Assembly: GCF_003628535.1 (NCBI RefSeq)
Contig: NZ_RBCI01000012.1
Span: 62,001 to 126,000, forward strand
DNA: 64,000 nt
Direction of reading: 5' to 3'
Source of the DNA: Flavisolibacter nicotianae
GTDB taxonomy: Bacteria; Bacteroidota; Bacteroidia; Chitinophagales; Chitinophagaceae
The notes under the pieces are model-generated. The model was not told where the DNA came from, ran no database searches, and worked only from the letters and a program-made list of their open reading frames with translations. Below are positions 17,355 to 24,753 of this stretch, piece after piece. The position numbers and the translations under genes are program-made. Each line of letters opens with the position of its first letter. Position 1 is the first letter of the stretch.

Positions 17355-17691
17355 TTCTTTCAGGACGCGGGGCGGGAGGTTTCGGTTGAACGGTGGAATG
17401 TAACCGTTACTCTTTCTGCCGGCTTCTTGTTGCCCATCACGGGGACCCGGCGGTTCAGCCTTTTGGGCTTGTTAAAAATCGTTTACCATATGGTTTTCGG
17501 TGTTGGAGCGGTATAGCTTGCGATAAGCTTTCACAAACTATTTGATAGCTGTGCGGAAAAAACAATTACCTTCATTGAGTTAATTTGAGCCTCGCATCAG
17601 TAAACGTTAATTATCCTGCTACTTTGCATCTTAGTTAGTCTCTTACTTCTTGCCTTTCTCAGATCATTTTTAATTTTATTAATTATCAAGT
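17355..17691. other. Spacer and long leader before RRM gene
   Basis: No gene is visible in 337 bases. The right third (17580-17691) contains the leader elements shared with two other RRM genes; the left part shows nothing recognisable. Confidence 0.5.
17580..17691 (+). promoter_or_regulatory. Conserved promoter/leader of RRM gene, copy 1
   Basis: It contains TTAATTTGAGCCTCGCA (17580-17596), identical to 21370-21386, then TACTTTG (17620-17626, a -7-like element), TTGCATC (17624-17630), and TTGCCTTTCTC (17650-17660), also shared with 21438-21448 and mostly with 22333-22342. The order is kept ahead of all three RRM genes, so it is probably a common promoter plus untranslated leader. Confidence 0.6.
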
Positions 17692-18009
17692 ATGAACATT
17701 TATGTTTCCAACCTGAGCTTCGATGTCCAGGACGAAGACTTAAAAGAATTTTTTACACCGTACGGAGAAGTTACCTCTGCTAAAATCATCAACGACAAGT
17801 TCACTGGCAAAAGCCGCGGATTCGGCTTTGTGGAAATGAGCGACGACGAAGCCTCAAAAAAGGCGATTGCAGAACTGGATGGTGCTACCGTTGATGGTCG
17901 CAACATTAAGGTAATGGAGGCCAGACCCAAAGAAGACAAGGGCGGCCGTCCTGGTGGTGGTGGTTTCCGTAGCAACGGAGGCGGTGGTTTTAACAAGAAC
18001 AGGTGGTAA
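17692..18009 (+). CDS. Single-RRM RNA-binding protein with Gly-rich tail
   Basis: A 105-residue protein with one RNA recognition motif. RNP2 is IYVSNL (residues 3-8) and RNP1 is SRGFGFVEM (41-49), with the RNA-stacking aromatics Tyr4, Phe44 and Phe46 in place. After residue 80 a Gly/Arg/Asn tail (GGRPGGGGFRSNGGGG) ends in NRW. Such short RRM proteins in Bacteroidota and cyanobacteria are often cold-induced and bind U-rich RNA; the role here is inferred. It is closely similar to the product at 21478 and shares its leader. A strong terminator follows at 18026. Confidence 0.92.
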   Translation: MNIYVSNLSFDVQDEDLKEFFTPYGEVTSAKIINDKFTGKSRGFGFVEMSDDEASKKAIAELDGATVDGRNIKVMEARPKEDKGGRPGGGGFRSNGGGGFNKNRW

Positions 18010-18025
18010 ACACATCACGAAATAG

Positions 18026-18051
18026 AAAGCCTTTGGATTTCCAAAGGCTTT
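18026..18051 (+). terminator. Rho-independent terminator
   Basis: AAAGCCTTTGG (18026-18036) pairs with CCAAAGGCTTT (18041-18051) around an ATTT loop, 16 bases after the RRM stop codon, and T-rich sequence follows. Confidence 0.8.
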
Positions 18052-18082
18052 TGTTTCTGTTTCGTAGTGCGTTTGCAAAAAC

Positions 18083-18310
18083 ATGAATCGATCGATGGAA
18101 CAATTTACAAAGTCAATAAACGGTATAGAATTTAATTTTCAAGGATTCCTGGAGGGAAAGGACGAAGTGTGCCGGGTTTCGGTTGACAGCCATAACTTCA
18201 AAATGATCATTGGTGACGACGGCAACTGGGAGATCTGGCAACAAGTACCTGCATGGATCAAAAAGCTGGAAAAGGAATTAGCGGAAGCAATCGACGCGGC
18301 GTATTGCTGA
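18083..18310 (+). CDS. Small hypothetical protein, 75 residues
   Basis: A soluble protein with an N-terminal beta-rich half (INGIEFNFQGFLEGKDEVCRVSV, FKMIIGDDGNWEIWQQ) and an amphipathic C-terminal helix (PAWIKKLEKELAEAIDAAYC). No family is recognised. It lies between an RRM gene and the desaturase gene, with a terminator separating it from the former. The desaturase promoter begins inside its last codons. Composition and codon pattern look genuine. Confidence 0.6.
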   Translation: MNRSMEQFTKSINGIEFNFQGFLEGKDEVCRVSVDSHNFKMIIGDDGNWEIWQQVPAWIKKLEKELAEAIDAAYC

Positions 18311-18333
18311 CATAGCATGTCTTTTTATCTTTG
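18304..18333 (+). promoter_or_regulatory. Promoter of the acyl-ACP desaturase gene
   Basis: TTG (18304-18306), a 19-base spacer and TATCTTTG (18326-18333) fit the Bacteroidota -33/-7 pattern exactly. The -33 part overlaps the last codons of the small upstream gene. The transcript would have an untranslated leader of roughly 80 bases containing two copies of CGGAAGAGCAG (18334-18344, 18402-18412). Confidence 0.65.
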
Positions 18334-18421
18334 CGGAAGAGCAGAGGCATAGAACTTGCTTATTTCTTAACGGACAAATTACAATGGCTCTTTCTGCTAA
18401 CCGGAAGAGCAGGTCAACACC

Positions 18422-19423
18422 ATGATACATTATATCCCTGAAGCAAACGAAATCGAGAAAAACAAAGAGGTTGTTTCCAGTATGGATGCGATCGCAAATG
18501 AAGCGGTCAGTTCATTTCTGGTGGAGGCTGAAACAGCCTGGCAGCCCACCGATTTCCTTCCTGAAATGAGCTCTCCGGATGCACTGCAGGCGATTAAGGA
18601 ACTGCAGGCAAGAGCCGCTGGTCTGCCGGCCGAGGTCATCACTTCGCTTGTTGGTAACATGATTACAGAGGAAGCGTTGCCAACCTACACAACCTACTTC
18701 AACCTTGTGAAAGGTGTTAACGAAGAAGGAAATATTGCTTCCGACCGAGGCTGGGTGAAATGGTCGAGGCGCTGGACAGCGGAAGAGAACCGGCACGGCG
18801 ATCTTTTGAACAAATACCTCTATCTCTCCGGGCGGGCCGATATGAAACAGGTGGAAATCACCATCCACAACCTGTTGGCCAATGGCTTTGATCCGCGTAC
18901 GGAAGGCGACCCCTACCAGGCCTTTGTGTATACGTCGTTCCAGGAAAGAGCAACCAAGATCTCCCATGTCAATACAGGCAAGCTGGCCGATAAAGGCGGC
19001 GACGCCGTCTTATCCCGCATCTGCAAAACCATTGCCGGTGATGAAGCCCGTCATGAAAAAGCGTACAAAACATTTATGGCCCGGATCTTTGAGATCGATC
19101 CCAATGGTGCCCTGCTTGCTTTTGAAAAGATGATGAAAAAGCAGATTGCGATGCCGGCTATCCTGATGGACACAGCCCCGGTTGATAATCTCTTTACCCG
19201 GTTTTCGGCCATTACGCAGAAGATGGGTATTTACACAACGTTCGACTACGCCGCAATCATCAGGCACCTTACAGAACTCTGGAAAGTGGAAACACTCACC
19301 GGTCTTAATACGTATGCTGCCCGTGCCCAGGAATACCTCAGCACGCTGGCCGATCGTTACCGCCGGATTGCGGAGCGGATGAAAGAACCGGAGGTGGTGA
19401 AACTGGCCTGGCTTGTTTCGTAA
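18422..19423 (+). CDS. Acyl-ACP desaturase (diiron, FAB2/DesA type)
   Basis: A 333-residue soluble ferritin-like desaturase that puts a double bond into acyl chains bound to acyl carrier protein, using O2 and ferredoxin. Both diiron motifs are present: EENRH (residues 121-125) and DEARH (207-211), the ExxH pairs of this family. Length fits the bacterial stearoyl-ACP desaturase group. It has its own well-formed promoter at 18304 and a repeat-containing leader. A membrane-fluidity role would suit its place within a set of RRM genes of the cold-shock type, which is an inference. Confidence 0.9.
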   Translation: MIHYIPEANEIEKNKEVVSSMDAIANEAVSSFLVEAETAWQPTDFLPEMSSPDALQAIKELQARAAGLPAEVITSLVGNMITEEALPTYTTYFNLVKGVNEEGNIASDRGWVKWSRRWTAEENRHGDLLNKYLYLSGRADMKQVEITIHNLLANGFDPRTEGDPYQAFVYTSFQERATKISHVNTGKLADKGGDAVLSRICKTIAGDEARHEKAYKTFMARIFEIDPNGALLAFEKMMKKQIAMPAILMDTAPVDNLFTRFSAITQKMGIYTTFDYAAIIRHLTELWKVETLTGLNTYAARAQEYLSTLADRYRRIAERMKEPEVVKLAWLVS

Positions 19424-19932
19424 GTCGTTAACTTATACCAGCCTCTGGATTTATAACTTGGCGGAATGTCTTCCGGGCTTTTAAAAGCCAACTTGCAGAA
19501 GACAATTCGCCAACTTTTTTTATGGGTAGGTCAATTAAACCTGTCTGTTTATTATTTGAAAAAAAGCATGCATTGCAAAGGAGGGAGGAAATTAACTCTT
19601 GCATGTGCGAGCCGGCGTAAGCATTTATCAAAATCCAATTGGCCCTTTCCGCTTAGTTAGGAAAGATCGCCGCATGGTTTTCAATATTTGACGTAACAAG
19701 CCAGGTATAAAGGGAATTGTCCGGGAATGTTGTTTCCGAATTCACCGGCGGAAACAGGATTTCACCCTGTTTTTACCAGGACGTTATTTTTCCCAGGATT
19801 TAATTGCAGGATGAAATCCCTGGATGGTAGGAAATGTGAATGTATGTGACACACTGCATGACGACCGGGGAAGTGTTTTTCCGGCCATTTCGTTCAAGAT
19901 CTGATCTGGGTAAAGCCAGTGCTGCCCCAACG
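19424..19932. other. Non-coding spacer after desaturase
   Basis: About 500 bases between convergent genes with no convincing coding sequence. A small hairpin AAACAGG/CCTGTTT (19752-19772) is the only structure noticed here; the terminator of the minus-strand RRM gene follows at 19933. Confidence 0.5.
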
Positions 19933-19957
19933 AAAAAAAGCAATGCTTTCGCATTGC
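19933..19957 (-). terminator. Terminator of minus-strand RRM gene
   Basis: On the minus strand GCAATGC, a GAAA tetraloop and GCATTGC are followed by seven T. It begins 4 bases after the RRM stop codon. Confidence 0.8.
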
Positions 19958-19961
19958 CCCG

Positions 19962-20270
19962 TTAATTCTTTCTGAATCGGTATGGATTGACTCCACCGTT
20001 ACCGACTTTATACGAGCCTTTTCTTTCAATTCTGGGATCTGCTTTTTGCACGGTAAGTTTCATGCCGTTTTGTTCCGATTGGTTCAGTGCGGAAATGGCC
20101 TTGGTGGCTTCCGCCTCGTCCTGCATTTCCACGTATCCAAAACCCCTGGATTGTTCGGTAAACCCATCGATCATCACATGCGCTGTACTTACAGTACCAA
20201 AAGGTACAAACAGGTTTTTCAGGTTTTCGTCCGTCCACTGCGTATCAAAATTGCCAACATAAATATTCAT
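19962..20270 (-). CDS. Single-RRM RNA-binding protein
   Basis: A 102-residue RRM protein. RNP2 is IYVGNF (residues 3-8) and RNP1 is SRGFGYVEM, with aromatics intact. The tail is basic (KADPRIERKGSYKV) and ends NPYRFRKN without a glycine run. The start at 20270 begins MNIYVGNF like its paralogues; an extended start at 20333 adds non-RRM residues. The minus-strand upstream DNA has a TTTGCAT -7-like core and a CTGCTTTTCTC stretch resembling the leader element of the other RRM genes. It is one of five RRM genes within 5 kb. Confidence 0.9.
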   Translation of the reverse strand: MNIYVGNFDTQWTDENLKNLFVPFGTVSTAHVMIDGFTEQSRGFGYVEMQDEAEATKAISALNQSEQNGMKLTVQKADPRIERKGSYKVGNGGVNPYRFRKN

Positions 20271-20505
20271 TATCATTCGTTTTAAATAAGTAAATGGTTT
20301 GGAGAAAAGCAGAAGTAAAAAAGAGAAATGCAAAGGATTTGATACTGGTGCCGGGTCTCACTGCCAGGATCGAAGGTAGGTGTTTCCGCGGGCACCCTGC
20401 CGATCTTTTTACAGGTCGCAAAACCTGCCGGTACGCTTTTCCTTACCGTTTTCTGTTTGTGCTGTCTGCCAACAGGTTCGTTCTGTTGTCGGAAGAACAG
20501 GATAC

Positions 20506-20823
20506 CTACGATTGGATCCGCTTAATGGTTAGCTGGAATTTTGTGTTCATGCTAATATGAAACTCGTTTGTGTTCGCCAGTTCTTTCACAACCGCATCGT
20601 CCAGCAAGGTAGAGGCAAGACTTGACGCGATGGGCGCATCCACCAGCACATTGTTCAGCCGGCCGTCTTTTAATTCAACATGAAACTTGTAACCCGACTT
20701 GCGTTTGTAACCGGCTCTTTCAAAATCCGGTATGTTCAGTGCCAGTTGCTGGTCTGCTGCCAGCGATTTTTTCATAACAATTCGAAGAACAGGAAGGTAT
20801 TTATCCCAAACATTTGTAAACAT
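20506..20823 (-). CDS. Hypothetical protein, 105 residues
   Basis: A small soluble protein: MFTNVWDKYLPVLRIVMKKSLAADQQLALNIPDFERAG at the start, a central basic KRKSGYKFHVELKDGR segment, and an Asp/Asn-rich C-terminal half ending KFQLTIKRIQS. No known family is recognised. Its strand-rich middle after a helical N-terminus suggests a defined fold. It lies downstream of the next hypothetical gene on the same strand (80-base gap), so the two may be co-transcribed. Confidence 0.6.
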   Translation of the reverse strand: MFTNVWDKYLPVLRIVMKKSLAADQQLALNIPDFERAGYKRKSGYKFHVELKDGRLNNVLVDAPIASSLASTLLDDAVVKELANTNEFHISMNTKFQLTIKRIQS

Positions 20824-20902
20824 AGTAAAAAGTCAAAGTTGATAAATCGGTGCCCTTAACAGGAACACATTGAGCGGGCCTGCAGGAATGCAAACCAGGT
20901 TG

Positions 20903-21175
20903 TTACGCCTCAAAGCTTTCTTTGTACGTCGCCAGCTTCGAAAACTCATCGCCGTTGAAGATCTTCGCCAATGAAGCGTCTTTCGATGTTTTGTAAGCAT
21001 CGAGCTGGCTTTGTGGCACAATGCGCCAAAAGTTTTTAGCTTTCAGGTAATTGTAGTCAGAGTCCTTCAGAAACAAACCATAGATGGGCTCTCTTTTCTT
21101 GAATGTGATTTTGACATAGTCCTCGTTAAGCACTGCTTTCCGGGAAAAAAATTGTTCGATGTCTTCACTGTTCAT
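20903..21175 (-). CDS. Hypothetical protein, 90 residues
   Basis: A small protein starting MNSEDIEQFFSRKAVLNEDYVKITFKKREPIYGLFL, taken from the methionine at 21175. The 105-residue alternative at 21220 only adds a weak hydrophobic leader. The helix followed by short strands (YVKITFKKR, IYGLFL, FWRIVP) recalls a small SH3-like or LSm-like barrel, but that is only an impression. No function can be assigned. It sits between RRM genes. Confidence 0.55.
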   Translation of the reverse strand: MNSEDIEQFFSRKAVLNEDYVKITFKKREPIYGLFLKDSDYNYLKAKNFWRIVPQSQLDAYKTSKDASLAKIFNGDEFSKLATYKESFEA

Positions 21176-21477
21176 AGTAGCTGTTTTTACATGTGGCGAT
21201 AGAAGCACAGCAGCAAACATCAGCAGGTAGGAAAATGATGAAACCGGTATGCTAAGAACTCGCGTAATACATCAAAGGTAGCTGTAATAATTGACAGTGC
21301 TTGTTTCTGAAAAAATGGTTTATGATAGTTTTGGCAATCAGACTGCCAGGAAAGACTATCTTCACGTTATTAATTTGAGCCTCGCACATGTAATCGTTAC
21401 TCAGTTCTGCATCGCAAACTTCGTTCAACCCTTACCATTGCCTTTCTCAAGTATTCTTCAATTACAATTTAAAAGAC
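21176..21477. other. Divergent spacer before second RRM copy
   Basis: About 300 bases between divergent start codons, without a gene. The right part holds the shared RRM leader (21370-21477). Confidence 0.5.
21370..21477 (+). promoter_or_regulatory. Conserved promoter/leader of RRM gene, copy 2
   Basis: It carries TTAATTTGAGCCTCGCA (21370-21386, identical to copy 1), TGCATC near 21408 and TTGCCTTTCTC (21438-21448). The start codon follows 29 bases after the last motif. Sequence between the motifs has diverged from copy 1, which argues that the motifs themselves are kept by selection. Confidence 0.6.
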
Positions 21478-21768
21478 ATGAACATTTATGTTTCAAACTT
21501 AAGCTTCAACGTAAACGATGAAGACTTAAAAGAATTCTTTACACCCTTTGGTGATGTTGCCTCGGCCAGGATTATCACGGATAAGCTTTCTGGCAAAAGC
21601 CGCGGATTTGGCTTTGTGGAAATGAGCGACGACGAAGCCTCCAAAAAAGCCATCGCAGAACTGGATGGCGCCACAGTCGACGGCCGCAGCCTGAAGGTAA
21701 TGGAAGCCCGTCCGAAAGAAGACCGCCCGGCCCGCACAGGTGATAACTTTAGTCGAAACCGCTGGTAA
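21478..21768 (+). CDS. Single-RRM RNA-binding protein
   Basis: A 96-residue RRM protein, near-identical to the product at 17692 through the domain (for example SRGFGFVEMSDDEASKKA and IAELDGATVDGR) but with a shorter tail (DRPARTGDNFSRNRW) that lacks the glycine run. RNP2 IYVSNL and RNP1 RGFGFVEM are complete. Together with the shared leader this indicates a segmental duplication with later change in the tail. A 13-pair terminator follows. Confidence 0.92.
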   Translation: MNIYVSNLSFNVNDEDLKEFFTPFGDVASARIITDKLSGKSRGFGFVEMSDDEASKKAIAELDGATVDGRSLKVMEARPKEDRPARTGDNFSRNRW

Positions 21769-21783
21769 TCGAACAAAGAAATA

Positions 21784-21814
21784 AAAAGCCCCGGAAGAAC
21801 ATTCCGGGGCTTTT
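21784..21814. terminator. Bidirectional terminator between convergent RRM genes
   Basis: AAAAGCCCCGGAA (21784-21796) pairs over 13 bases with TTCCGGGGCTTTT (21802-21814) around a GAACA loop. The A-run and T-run on the two sides let it serve both the plus-strand RRM gene and the minus-strand one ending at 21877. Confidence 0.85.
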
Positions 21815-21876
21815 GCATTGACGGATAAGCGGCGATGATGGCGGTAAGCCCCTGAAATCACGTCTCGTTTTTTGAT

Positions 21877-22137
21877 TTAGTTATTGAACTCTCCGGGCTT
21901 GTAAATGATTTCCTGTACCATCATTTCTTTTCCGTCGAGTATTGATCCATTGAGGGCATTGATGGCCTGTTCGGCTTCTGCTTCATTCGGCATTTCCAGA
22001 AAAGCCCGCCCTTTCGAACGGCTGCTGACTTTATCGCGGACAACAGCGGCATAACTCACAGTGCCGTAAACCGAAAACATGGCCACCAGGTCGTTGTTGT
22101 TGATGTTGACGCTTAAATTGGTGACAAGAATATTCAT
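21877..22137 (-). CDS. Divergent RRM protein, 86 residues
   Basis: One RRM domain whose RNA-contact motifs are altered. RNP2 is ILVTNL (no aromatic at position 2) and RNP1 is KGRAFLEM (Arg where Phe is usual, second Phe kept). The frame of the domain (YGTVSYAAVVRDKVSSRSKG, AEAEQAINALNGSILDGK) is well preserved, so it folds as an RRM but may bind RNA weakly or bind protein instead. It has a short C-terminus (IIYKPGEFNN) similar to the product at 22375 (VIYDPAPHAS). It is divergent from that gene, with 237 bases between starts. Confidence 0.87.
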   Translation of the reverse strand: MNILVTNLSVNINNNDLVAMFSVYGTVSYAAVVRDKVSSRSKGRAFLEMPNEAEAEQAINALNGSILDGKEMMVQEIIYKPGEFNN

Positions 22138-22270
22138 AGATGTAGATGTTCCGGTCGGCAGAAAACAGATCCGATTGAATTTTTTGAAGGTAAGCCTATT
22201 CTATAAAAACCAGCCGAATAATAAATCAATGGATCTGTAGGGAAAGGTCTACCTTCACCCTGTTCCCATC

Positions 22271-22374
22271 TTGAGCATTGCATCTTAGTAGAACAAGCAC
22301 CTTGGACTTGCCGGATACCGTTCGCTACTATCTTGCCTTTCTTTTGATTTTCACTTCACGTTTAAATACCCGAT
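22271..22374 (+). promoter_or_regulatory. Conserved promoter/leader of RRM gene, copy 3
   Basis: TTGAGCATTGCATCTTAGTA (22271-22290) condenses two motifs of copy 1 (TTGAGC and TTGCATCTTAGT), and TTGCCTTTCT is at 22333-22342. It is the shortest and most diverged of the three leaders. Confidence 0.5.
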
Positions 22375-22656
22375 ATGCAAATTCACATAACGAACCTGCA
22401 CGGCAACATGATTGAGGCAGATATTCAACGGCTTTTTACAAAATATGGTGAAGTGGAGTTGGTAAAGCTGGTTCGCGACAAACTGAATAATCGTTCACTG
22501 GGTCATGCATACGTTGATATGCCGGTGCAAAAGGAAGCGCTGCTGGCCATTAGCAGCCTGCACGAGACGGATGTGAAAGGAAAAAGGATTCGGGTGGCCG
22601 AAGTGATCTATGATCCGGCGCCCCATGCATCATGGAATGTCAGCAAAAATGCCTGA
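22375..22656 (+). CDS. Divergent RRM protein, 93 residues
   Basis: An RRM-fold protein in which both RNA motifs have drifted. RNP2 is IHITNL and RNP1 reads LGHAYVDM, with Leu in place of the basic residue and His in place of the first aromatic. The rest (IQRLFTKYGEVELVKLVRDKLNNRSLGH, ALLAISSLHETDVKGKRIRVAEVIYDP) is a normal RRM frame. It resembles the product at 21877 more than the canonical copies. Two small hypothetical genes follow on the same strand 44 bases downstream. Confidence 0.85.
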   Translation: MQIHITNLHGNMIEADIQRLFTKYGEVELVKLVRDKLNNRSLGHAYVDMPVQKEALLAISSLHETDVKGKRIRVAEVIYDPAPHASWNVSKNA

Positions 22657-22700
22657 GTTCTTTTGCTGCGAAAAAAAAATCTCGATCACAACAGAAACAT

Positions 22701-23039
22701 ATGAACAAGCCGCTGTCACTCCTGCATAAACGACAATTGGAAGAAATCAAAAGAGATCTTTCTGCGAACGGTGCAAAGGAAGGCAGTTTTGTAAAAGTGG
22801 AACTCCTGTTTTACAAAGCAATTTCAGTGGCCAGGGAATATGGCGACGATGAAAGGGAGAACTACCTGCTGGCGGCCCTCAAACAGGTTCAGTTCAATCA
22901 GTACCAGCAGACGAATGCGTTGTTTAAAAAAAGCACGCAACGGGAGCAGAGCATTCGCCGTTTTATTACCAGCGTCAAGTCTGTGCTTGCCACAGGCATC
23001 CGCAACGGTTTCGTCAATCCAAATCTTAGCAGGCAATGA
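22701..23039 (+). CDS. Hypothetical helical protein, 112 residues
   Basis: A mostly helical, basic protein (HKRQLEEIKRDLSANGAKEG, KVELLFYKAISVAREYGDDERENYLLAALKQVQF, basic C-terminus). No family is recognised. The start at 22701 is chosen because the upstream extension is low-quality coding sequence overlapping the RRM gene. Its stop codon overlaps the start of the next gene by four bases (ATGA), so the two are translationally coupled and probably act together. Confidence 0.6.
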   Translation: MNKPLSLLHKRQLEEIKRDLSANGAKEGSFVKVELLFYKAISVAREYGDDERENYLLAALKQVQFNQYQQTNALFKKSTQREQSIRRFITSVKSVLATGIRNGFVNPNLSRQ

Positions 23040-23338
23040 CAAATTCAAGTGATCAGGCTGCAGGAACTGTTTTTCTCATTGAACGCCTGTCCATCAAACT
23101 GCGGGTTGAACTGCGGGCAAACGGAAGTGTCAAAATCGATCCGGTCGGCTGCAGCAAAGAAAACGAACGACTCTGGTCTGTCATTGCAAAAACGCAAACA
23201 ACAGCCGCGCAAATGCATCTCGACCTCAACAAGACGAAGCAAAAAACAGACGTCCTGATCTCTCTCTTCAGAAAAAATAACTGGACTATTTTTCCCTTTG
23301 ATGAAATTTGGAATGCCATTGCTGCAACAGGTAAATAA
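23036..23338 (+). CDS. Hypothetical protein, 100 residues
   Basis: A small protein that overlaps the preceding gene by ATGA. It contains a strand-rich first half (VFLIERLSIKLRVELRANGSVKI), a helical middle (TAAQMHLDLNKTKQKTDVLISLFRKN) and a C-terminal FPFDEIWNAIAATGK. It shows no known motif and no signal peptide. Coupling to the preceding gene is the only functional clue. Confidence 0.55.
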   Translation: MTNSSDQAAGTVFLIERLSIKLRVELRANGSVKIDPVGCSKENERLWSVIAKTQTTAAQMHLDLNKTKQKTDVLISLFRKNNWTIFPFDEIWNAIAATGK

Positions 23339-24080
23339 TTTTCATCTGCGTTTTCTTCTGTTCAATTATACCTGATCTTTCCGCATTGGAGATTTTTCCT
23401 TAACGGCAAACAAGCACCTGGCTGGTCAATATGCACGTTGGGCTTGGTTAGCGTCTTTTGCTAACAGCTTTCTCCGTAGAGATATATCACCTGATTGTGT
23501 AAAGTATTTCTCAGGTCAAAATCGCTGCCTTTCATGTTCATCTTTTGATCAGCATGCTTCCTTTCCTTTGGTGATGATTATGCCGGAATGGAACGTTTGA
23601 CCTATCGAAGGGTGGTACAATAAGAACCCGAAATCATTGTCGCACCGTTATCTGCTGTGTTTGTTTGTTGGTGAAAATTGAATTTGGAGAAGGTCGTTTG
23701 CAGAACAGAAAACAATAACCTGTTTAGTTGGACGGTTATCCGGCAATTTTTTGGATCATTTTTTTGATTTTTCAAAAAGGAGGCAGCGAAAATTTCTATT
23801 TTTCCTAAAACGGGATCAGGCAGCTTGAAATAAGATATCTGGTTCAAAAAAATTGCAATTCAAAAGTGCTGTATTAAAAGACTACAAATTTATTTCTGCG
23901 ATACTAGTGGTCGGTAGGCGATCAAAAGAGCAAAATGAAAACCTGTCTCAGCAGAAAAAAGGCATGCATGTATTGGCAGTAACCGGTTGCCTTTAATTGC
24001 GCTTACATGCCCTATTGTCACGACGTTAGGCAATGAATGGCATGGCTTTTTCAGCAATAGTATTCCTAAAATTTACGGTT
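23339..24080. other. Long non-coding spacer
   Basis: Over 700 bases without a convincing gene or RNA. A TTGCCTTT string at 23987-23994 echoes the RRM leader element and precedes the next gene by about 90 bases, which may be chance. Nothing else stood out. Confidence 0.5.
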
Positions 24081-24320
24081 ATGTCAGATCAAAACAGAAA
24101 CCAGCAGGACCAAAATCGTGGTCAAAGCGGTAACATGGGTAATCAAGGTAGCCAATCTGGTCAGCAAGGTCAAAACCAAGGTAGCGGCATGGGTAGCCAG
24201 CAGGGTACAAGCCAAACTGGTGGAAGCAGCAGCAGCAGTGGGAGCCAGGACAGAAACAAAGACCAGCAATCCCGCGGCAGCCAGCAAGATCAGGGTGGAA
24301 GCAGCCAGGGCAACCGTTAA
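24081..24320 (+). CDS. Low-complexity Gln/Gly/Ser/Asn-rich protein
   Basis: A 79-residue protein made almost entirely of Q, G, S, N, D and R (MSDQNRNQQDQNRGQSGN... ending QGNR), with no hydrophobic core. It should be disordered. Such polar tracts resemble prion-like or glycine-rich stress proteins, and similar small proteins in Bacteroidota are simply annotated hypothetical. The start at 24081 excludes a 16-residue hydrophobic extension from 24033 that has a different character. A strong terminator follows its stop codon, supporting it as an expressed unit. Confidence 0.65.
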   Translation: MSDQNRNQQDQNRGQSGNMGNQGSQSGQQGQNQGSGMGSQQGTSQTGGSSSSSGSQDRNKDQQSRGSQQDQGGSSQGNR

Positions 24321-24753
24321 CGATTGCAGCTATTTAACTTGTAAACAGCGTCCAGAGCAAATGCTTTGGACGCTGTTCTTTTATTGGCACTTTCGGGTAA
24401 CAGCCCATTTGTTCAAAGACTTCTACGTAACATAGTTGTGAATAAGAGAACTTTCGAATAATAAAATCCCTTCCCAATTACATGACTTTGCTCTCACCTC
24501 GGTGTGACGGATACAGCAGTGTCGTGAACCAGGCATAGTCAATTTAGTGTTACGGCCGTTTTGTTCCTGCATGGTATACTCCCCCGAAATCGTCTAAACA
24601 GTTTACTGGCTCCGATGATGTTGAACCGGCCTCCGGAAAATTGCCGTTTCCTAAAGACTGGCCGAAGGTTATCAATTGCACTTCTACCTTCTGTCAGGTG
24701 AACAACGGTAAAAAAGAACGAAATTTCAGAGCAGATCATGTAAATGTGTTTGT
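24321..24753. other. Spacer with terminator
   Basis: About 430 bases with no gene seen. The terminator at 24344-24377 belongs to the low-complexity gene; the remainder shows nothing recognisable. Confidence 0.5.
24344..24377 (+). terminator. Rho-independent terminator
   Basis: AACAGCGTCCA (24344-24354) pairs with TGGACGCTGTT (24367-24377), and an inner GAGC/GCTT extension closes on an AAAT loop. CTTTTATT follows. Confidence 0.8.

Noticed and set aside
20294-20560. 88-codon plus-strand open frame between RRM and hypothetical genes
   Set aside because: It overlaps the upstream region of one gene and the end of another, and its residue pattern is not protein-like.
23602-23847. 81-codon minus-strand open frame in the long spacer
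   Set aside because: No motif, no supporting promoter or neighbour, and compositional bias of non-coding DNA.
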